DNA of 43,232 bases from a virus: positions 1 through 43,232 of IMG/VR virus record IMGVR_UViG_3300025086_000063. One strand, given 5' to 3'. This document shows positions 38,978 to 43,232 of this stretch, piece by piece. Below the pieces are notes generated by a model. That model saw only the letters and a program-made list of their open reading frames with translations. It did no database searches and was not told the DNA's origin. Made by a program: the position numbers and the translations under genes. Every line of letters begins with the position of its first letter. Positions within the stretch are counted from its first letter, which is position 1.

Positions 38978-39805
38978 CTACAAGTCTTTTAATTTTACAA
39001 TATCATAGCCACCAGAACCATCTGATTTAGGAACTTTTACATATTCTCCTATATCTTCTTTACTTACATTTTGAGCTATACGATTACCATGATTATCAAA
39101 TTTTGGAACTACAATTTCAGTATCAGCTAGGTTAGTAAGCTCGTCTGCGTAATCAGCTGTATATTCTTCATACAAATTAGTGCCTTCTCCATATACCATA
39201 TATCTTTCAAGATGGGCAACTAAAACAACTTCTGTTAGTTCTTTTGCATTATTAAATTGAAATTTGTACATATCGTCTGCATGTGCTAATTTTTTACTTT
39301 TTGAAATCGGCATGACTATATCTGATTTTAATGATTCAGCCCAAGCCCAAACATTATCATTCGTGCCAGTAACATATATAGCTTGTGTAGCCTGCATTTG
39401 AAAAGAAGCATTACACATATCAGTTACATATTCTACGGTAAGATTGCTAGGGACTGTTACTACAGGCATAACAGCTCCTTTCTTATAAACTACTTCCATC
39501 GTTTTTGTTGTAGTATCTAGGTCATAAAAATATTTAATAAAGTCATGGTTTAACAAAATACTGTTTTGTATTTTACTACTATCTTTATAATCAGGAGCAC
39601 AACTACAACCATGTAGACTGTACTTATTTGCTCCCATTTTTACACCCCACACATTAGGTTCGTGTGGCCATGTTTCACCAGGAAATTTTTTTGCTATTTC
39701 AGCTTTAATTTTTTTAACTTCATCATCCTCGTTTCCTGCCCAATAAGTACGATGTACAACTTTTTTGTTTTGAATCCATGCTCTATATAAAACTGGGTTA
39801 CTCAT
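38978..39805 (-). CDS. Tail-fibre-region protein, 275 aa, unknown
   Basis: It begins MSNPVLYRAWIQNKKVVHRT. It has a Cys-rich patch (LHGCSCAPDYKDSS), strand-rich middle segments and an acidic C-terminus (KEDIGEYVKVPKSDGSGGYD). No family is recognised. It shares one base with the glycine-rich fibre gene upstream (TAATG). Position directly after two fibre genes suggests a fibre assembly chaperone, a receptor-binding accessory or a virion component. Confidence 0.65.
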   Translation of the reverse strand: MSNPVLYRAWIQNKKVVHRTYWAGNEDDEVKKIKAEIAKKFPGETWPHEPNVWGVKMGANKYSLHGCSCAPDYKDSSKIQNSILLNHDFIKYFYDLDTTTKTMEVVYKKGAVMPVVTVPSNLTVEYVTDMCNASFQMQATQAIYVTGTNDNVWAWAESLKSDIVMPISKSKKLAHADDMYKFQFNNAKELTEVVLVAHLERYMVYGEGTNLYEEYTADYADELTNLADTEIVVPKFDNHGNRIAQNVSKEDIGEYVKVPKSDGSGGYDIVKLKDL

Positions 39806-40788
39806 TATGATACTGCTCCTTGGACATTTCCACTTCCATCTTCGTATGTTACTTGATTACCATTTAAATTAATAGCTTTACCCGCTGCACCACCAGCTCC
39901 ACCAGCACCTGATTGTCCACCGTTCTGACCTTGTAAATGTGCTTGTCCAGCTTGTCCACCAGAACCAAAGCCACCACCTGCACCACCGTTACCGCCTTCT
40001 CCTCGTGAGTCACCTTGGTTTGGAGTTGCACCAGTACCACCAGCACCTGCAGCACTTACACTACCAGCTTGACCGTTGGCTAAATTCTGTGATTGTGATG
40101 TATTCATACCTTTACTTCCGCCAGGACCGCCAGTTTGACCAGCTCCACCACCGCCGCCGCCACCAGCACTAGCAATAGTTTGTGTTTGGTTTTTATCCAC
40201 TTGATAAACGCCACGACCACCGCCGCCGCCACCGCCGCCACCGCCGCCGCCACGGATAAATCCTCCGTTGTTTTGGATTGTAGTGTTAAATCCTAAATTA
40301 ATAGCAGCACCCGCAGATGCACCAGCTTGTCCAGCATGTGCAGCATCAGCATTACCACCATTACCACCTTCACCACCAGCACCAACAATTTGATTATTAT
40401 TTATAATTTTAACGGTATCACCAGATGCCCATTGACTTCCTGTATCAATACCATATCCACCTGTGCTTGACGAACCTACAATAGCTTGTACAGTTAAAGT
40501 TATATCTGAATTACCTGCAGAATATGTACCGCCTTTGTTTGAATAAATGTTGTAGTTCTGCGTTGTACTTGAAATAGTAAGTGCAATAGATACACGGTTA
40601 GTGCTACCATAAAACTGTGACATAGAAATAGTTCCACTACTTGGAATATTACCAGAATCTCCAGTTGTACCAGATGGTACATTATCACCACCAGCATAGT
40701 ATTCAGACATTGATATAGGGTTACTACCCCCAAACTCTGTTTGAATAGCTGATAATGCTAACGCTGACCCTGCACTTGGTATTGCCAT
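39805..40788 (-). CDS. Glycine-rich receptor-binding tail fibre, 327 aa
   Basis: The N-terminus MAIPSAGSALALSAIQTEFG, then ISMSEYYAGGDNVPSG and ISMSQFYGS, is a recognised opening of phage fibre proteins. From about 130 the sequence is dominated by Gly-rich motifs separated by short variable loops, including a run of 12 glycines near 179-190 and others near 210-215 and 280-300. This resembles the polyglycine-II adhesins of T4-type gp38 (stacked Gly helices with receptor loops at one end). It is placed next to the S74 fibre. The glycine codons make a GC-rich island at 40130-40260 in an AT-rich genome. Confidence 0.8.
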   Translation of the reverse strand: MAIPSAGSALALSAIQTEFGGSNPISMSEYYAGGDNVPSGTTGDSGNIPSSGTISMSQFYGSTNRVSIALTISSTTQNYNIYSNKGGTYSAGNSDITLTVQAIVGSSSTGGYGIDTGSQWASGDTVKIINNNQIVGAGGEGGNGGNADAAHAGQAGASAGAAINLGFNTTIQNNGGFIRGGGGGGGGGGGGRGVYQVDKNQTQTIASAGGGGGGGAGQTGGPGGSKGMNTSQSQNLANGQAGSVSAAGAGGTGATPNQGDSRGEGGNGGAGGGFGSGGQAGQAHLQGQNGGQSGAGGAGGAAGKAINLNGNQVTYEDGSGNVQGAVS

Positions 40789-42081
40789 CTATTTTCCCTT
40801 TTTAAGTTCGTCTACTTCTGCTTTTAATTCTTTAACTGCTTCAATAAGAACACCAACAAGGTTGCCATAAGCAACTGACATATACTCATTTTCATCATGT
40901 ACTACTTCTGGCATTACTTTTTGCATTTCTTGAGCAATCACACCTGTGCCCTGTCTACCCTCTCTAGTAAAAGTAACACCTCTCATGTTAGTTACTTTAT
41001 CTAAGGCGTTAGTAATTGTCTCAATATTGTCTTTTAGTCTTTCATCAGAAAAAGCTGTAACATCATTATTAAAAGTTGCTGCACCTGCTCCCGACATATC
41101 TAAGGTTAAAGCAGTTATAGTTGAACCACCATCATTACCTTTAAATATTATGTCTTTATCACTAACAGCACTTTGAATTACAAAGTCAGACGAGCTATTA
41201 GCAAACCTACCTATCTCTGTACCAGCATCTTTGATAATGACATCTCCACCATCAGCATCTAAATTAATATCACCTGCAACATCAAGAGTTAAATCACCTG
41301 AAGATAAATCTATTTCTGTGCCATCAATGGTTATATTATCTACTATCACACCAGCGTTTGCTGTAACTGTGCTATTAAAACTAGCAGCTCCCGCTTCACT
41401 CATATCTAGTGTTAATGCTGTTATGTTAGAACCACCATCATTTCCTTGAAAAAGCATATCTTTATCACTAACTGCTGCTCTAATAGTTAAGTTACTACTA
41501 TCCATACTAACTTCAGCTATCTCTGTGCCAGCATCATCAAGTAAAATAGAACCACTATCAGAATCTAAAGTAATATTTCCTGCTACATCCACAAGTAAAT
41601 CACCTGTAGATAAATCAATCTCTGTGCCATCAATAGTAATATTATCTATTGTTACCCCACCGTCTGATTGTAAAGAACTCACAGCGGTAACTGCATCAAC
41701 AACATTAGTGCCGTTGTTATATACCCACATAGTTTTACCTGATGGTACTCCTATTCCTGAACCAGAAGGAGTCTTGACAGTGATAGTATCAGCTGTACCG
41801 TTATTAACTAAGTAATTTTTTTGTATTGCTGGAACAACTAAGTTTTGTGCTCCACCTGATGTACCTGTTAAATTAAGTCTAAGATGACGAGCTGATTGTG
41901 TAGCGTTTGAGTTTGATAAAGTAAGAGTTACTTGACCGCTTGAGAAAGCTACATCAACAGTACCCACTATAGCTTCTTCTATCGCTGTTCCTAAATTAGT
42001 ATTAGTAGTTGTACCCCAACTACCTGATTGCTCACCTGTATTAATTAATTCAATTTTTAAGTCTGAATATGAACTAGCCAT
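40789..42081 (-). CDS. Tail fibre with S74 intramolecular chaperone, 430 aa
   Basis: It begins MASSYSDLKIELINTGEQSG, then SWGTTTNTNLGTAIEEAIVG, a common fibre N-terminus. Residues about 143-238 and 246-341 are two near-identical repeats (each with VDNITIDGTEIDL or TIDNITIDGTEIDL and SDKD-x-x-F-x-GNDGGS). The C-terminus from about 345 (AFSDERLKDNIETI, RQGTGVIAQEMQKVMPEVV, then GVLIEAVKELKAEVDELKKG) is the peptidase S74/endosialidase-type chaperone, which trims itself after trimer folding; the conserved Ser-Asp-x-x-x-Lys start is intact. Role: trimeric receptor-binding fibre or tailspike. Confidence 0.92.
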   Translation of the reverse strand: MASSYSDLKIELINTGEQSGSWGTTTNTNLGTAIEEAIVGTVDVAFSSGQVTLTLSNSNATQSARHLRLNLTGTSGGAQNLVVPAIQKNYLVNNGTADTITVKTPSGSGIGVPSGKTMWVYNNGTNVVDAVTAVSSLQSDGGVTIDNITIDGTEIDLSTGDLLVDVAGNITLDSDSGSILLDDAGTEIAEVSMDSSNLTIRAAVSDKDMLFQGNDGGSNITALTLDMSEAGAASFNSTVTANAGVIVDNITIDGTEIDLSSGDLTLDVAGDINLDADGGDVIIKDAGTEIGRFANSSSDFVIQSAVSDKDIIFKGNDGGSTITALTLDMSGAGAATFNNDVTAFSDERLKDNIETITNALDKVTNMRGVTFTREGRQGTGVIAQEMQKVMPEVVHDENEYMSVAYGNLVGVLIEAVKELKAEVDELKKGK

Positions 42082-42093
42082 TTCTTTCTCCTA

Positions 42094-42297
42094 TTAGCTT
42101 GATTTACCTGCTAATGGAACACTTGTAACGTGAATTTTGGTATGTCGCTTTCCATTCCACGTGGCACCACAATCTGAGCAAGTCCCTGATTTATATTCCT
42201 CTGCATCTACACTCATTCCACAATTAGAACACTCTAGATGTACTTCATATTTACATTGTATTATACCACCATCTAATTTTTTTGCTTCAATTATCAT
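42094..42297 (-). CDS. Zinc-ribbon protein, 67 aa
   Basis: The start is placed at 42297 (MIIEAKKLDGGII) because the ATG overlaps the stop of the upstream gene as ATGA. A longer frame to 42348 would overlap 55 bases of that gene. HLECSNCGMSVDAEEY, then GTCSDCGATW, gives two CxxC knuckles of a zinc ribbon in a beta-rich protein. A zinc ribbon between tail genes is unusual; it may stabilise a fibre junction or act as an assembly factor. Confidence 0.65.
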   Translation of the reverse strand: MIIEAKKLDGGIIQCKYEVHLECSNCGMSVDAEEYKSGTCSDCGATWNGKRHTKIHVTSVPLAGKSS

Positions 42298-42929
42298 GCT
42301 GCTATATCCTTCCAATTCGGTGTCTGAGATGTATCTATTAAGCCCCATACTAATGTAAATCCGTTTGTTTCACAAGTACCACTAACACCTGTAAGAGATA
42401 CTGTAGCTCCTCCTATTGCACTTGAACTTCCAATAGCCGTAGTAGCTACTATTCCTGTTACAGGTACGGTATTGCTACTTTCTTGAGTTACTGTACCTAA
42501 AGCACTTGTTCCAGCTACGCCTGTAACTGTTATGTTTGCTTTTGCAACTGTGGTTACTGTACCTAGAGCACTTGTTCCAGCTACGCCTGTAGCTGCTGCG
42601 TTTGCTTCTGCTACAACTGCCTCTGAACCTAAAGCACTTGTGCCTGCTACTCCCGTAACTGCTGCGTTTGCTTTTGCAACTGTGGTTACGGTACCAACAG
42701 CACCTGTACCTGCTTCTCCTAAAACTTCACCTGATTTATCTCCAGTAACAAGAACAGAAGCTAATGTAGTAGTCCCAGCTACACCTGTAACAGATACACT
42801 AGCACCAGCACCAACTGTAGTGGTTCCTATAGACCCAGTTGCACTAACACTTACGGAGCCTTCACCATAAGCAAGAGCGTTCCAACTGGAGCGTCCCCAT
42901 CCGTCTAAAGGTACTACTATTCCTGCCAT
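42294..42929 (-). CDS. Tail-related protein with tandem repeats, 211 aa
   Basis: The N-terminus GWGRSSWNALAYGEG resembles tail proteins that begin with Gly/Trp-rich motifs. From about residue 45 the sequence is a tandem array with period about 21-24 residues built on VTGVAGTSALGTVTTVAKAN (variants with TTTLAS, SEAVVAE and TVTQES). Val/Thr/Ala/Gly composition suggests a repetitive beta-solenoid or fibrous stalk. A non-repeated Cys-containing end (TGVSGTCETNGFTLVWG) follows. It precedes the zinc-ribbon protein and the S74 fibre. Confidence 0.75.
   Translation of the reverse strand: MAGIVVPLDGWGRSSWNALAYGEGSVSVSATGSIGTTTVGAGASVSVTGVAGTTTLASVLVTGDKSGEVLGEAGTGAVGTVTTVAKANAAVTGVAGTSALGSEAVVAEANAAATGVAGTSALGTVTTVAKANITVTGVAGTSALGTVTQESSNTVPVTGIVATTAIGSSSAIGGATVSLTGVSGTCETNGFTLVWGLIDTSQTPNWKDIAA
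42480..42720 (-). repeat. Tandem coding repeats in the 211-aa gene
   Basis: At DNA level the unit recurs at a period of about 66 bp. Blocks such as GCACTTGTTCCAGCTACGCC (plus strand) recur nearly unchanged at about 42499 and 42568 and with changes at about 42637. High DNA identity shows recent duplication or repeat-length variation. Confidence 0.7.
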
Positions 42930-42930
42930 A

Positions 42931-43232
42931 TTAGTTTCCTAATGGGTTGTCGTTAATAATGTCGTAAACTTTAGATAGTTCTCTTTCCATCCAAGCGGAT
43001 AGTTTATCTTCCATATCTCCCATTTCTACATCCATTTTCTCAAAACTTTCCCAGACATCATCAATGTTATCGCTATTGAACTGTAGTCGTTCTTCTACTG
43101 TAGTTAGTCTGTCATTTAATGTACCTGTGTCACTACTGGCTATACTACCTTCCATAGCCACTAAACGAGTGCTTAGGTCTGACATCCACCATACGAACCC
43201 ACCTGCTGCTGGAACTACTGATAAGACTATCG
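42931..43232 (-). CDS. Partial gene at the right edge, membrane plus coiled coil
   Basis: An ATG at 43185 would give an 84-aa protein, but the frame stays open to the window end without a stop. The residues in front (IVLSVVPAAGGFVWW) form a hydrophobic stretch that fits directly onto the frame, and no ribosome site of normal type precedes 43185. So the gene most likely starts outside. Visible part: one membrane segment, then a helical, acidic coiled-coil (TVEERLQFNSDNIDDVWESF, EMGDMEDKLSAWMERELSKV). A membrane-anchored coiled-coil of this type could be a tail, spanin-like or internal protein. Confidence 0.6.
   Translation of the reverse strand, partial: IVLSVVPAAGGFVWWMSDLSTRLVAMEGSIASSDTGTLNDRLTTVEERLQFNSDNIDDVWESFEKMDVEMGDMEDKLSAWMERELSKVYDIINDNPLGN

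Noticed and set aside
42532-42870. A 112-aa plus-strand repeat protein
   Set aside because: It is the antisense image of the tandem repeats in the 211-aa gene (Pro/Ala/Val repeats) and has no promoter or ribosome site.
1-43232. Lysogeny genes, phage RNA polymerase, tRNA genes
   Set aside because: No integrase, CI-type repressor pair, single-subunit RNA polymerase or tRNA cloverleaf was found by reading the frames and gaps; host-type promoters suggest use of host polymerase.

Overview
The window is a low-GC (roughly one third G+C by eye) stretch of a strictly lytic-looking tailed phage genome, most probably a marine podovirus. The evidence is a family-A DNA polymerase with exonuclease domain, a SNF2-type helicase, a primase-helicase fusion, a P22 gp10-like stabilization protein, giant internal (ejection) proteins, glycine-rich and S74-chaperone tail fibres, and no integrase or lysogeny gene. 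The gene set resembles what I know of HMO-2011-type and related uncultured marine podoviruses, but I could run no search. Purine-rich Shine-Dalgarno sites (AGGAGG, GAGAGG) and TATAAT-type promoters suggest a proteobacterial rather than a Bacteroidetes host. No tRNA gene, CRISPR array or insertion sequence was seen.

Layout. Positions 1-22840 are rightward (early and replication genes). Positions 22841-43232 are leftward (virion, lysis and fibre genes). The two arms converge with their stop codons directly adjacent at 22840/22841. At the left edge a leftward start codon with AGGAGG lies at 3-1, so 1-356 is a divergent control region. At the right edge an open frame runs off the window. Terminase, portal and major capsid genes are absent and must lie in the missing part, presumably between the gene starting at position 3 and the gene cut at 43232.

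Region by region. (1) 1-2160: two units, each with the same 55-bp promoter/operator repeat and near-identical terminators, encoding small proteins and an unknown 236-aa protein. (2) 2174-2845: a gene-free stretch with 15 TGTTCCAA/TTGGAACA-type octamers in both orientations around an AT-rich core, a strong candidate replication origin. (3) 2933-4394: small host-takeover-type genes ending in a tiny membrane peptide. (4) 4594-7786: a DUF3150-like protein, a MoxR/CobS-type AAA+ ATPase and a VWA protein with an N-terminal HExxH domain. (5) 7841-12361: unknown proteins, a VRR-NUC nuclease, a helix-turn-helix candidate and Cys-rich mini-proteins. (6) 12342-22840: the replication core (polymerase, HNH-like protein, Cas4-like nuclease, SNF2 helicase, two putative ssDNA-binding proteins sharing a C-terminal tail, HTH protein, primase-helicase). 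(7) 43232-22841 leftward: tail-related proteins, fibres, cupin and 2OG oxygenase, holin and M15 endolysin, gp10-like protein, internal proteins and a 2,524-aa polyvalent protein with a metallopeptidase motif.

The most striking non-coding signal is a dispersed 16-bp palindrome, CGTGACATATGTCACG. Nine copies occur, all within 1255-10827. Six lie 20-25 nt before start codons and are followed by an A-rich tract and a Shine-Dalgarno site. It has the GTGA-N6-TCAC spacing of CRP/FNR sites but sits in mRNA leaders, so it is either a regulator site or a portable leader hairpin that marks an early regulon.
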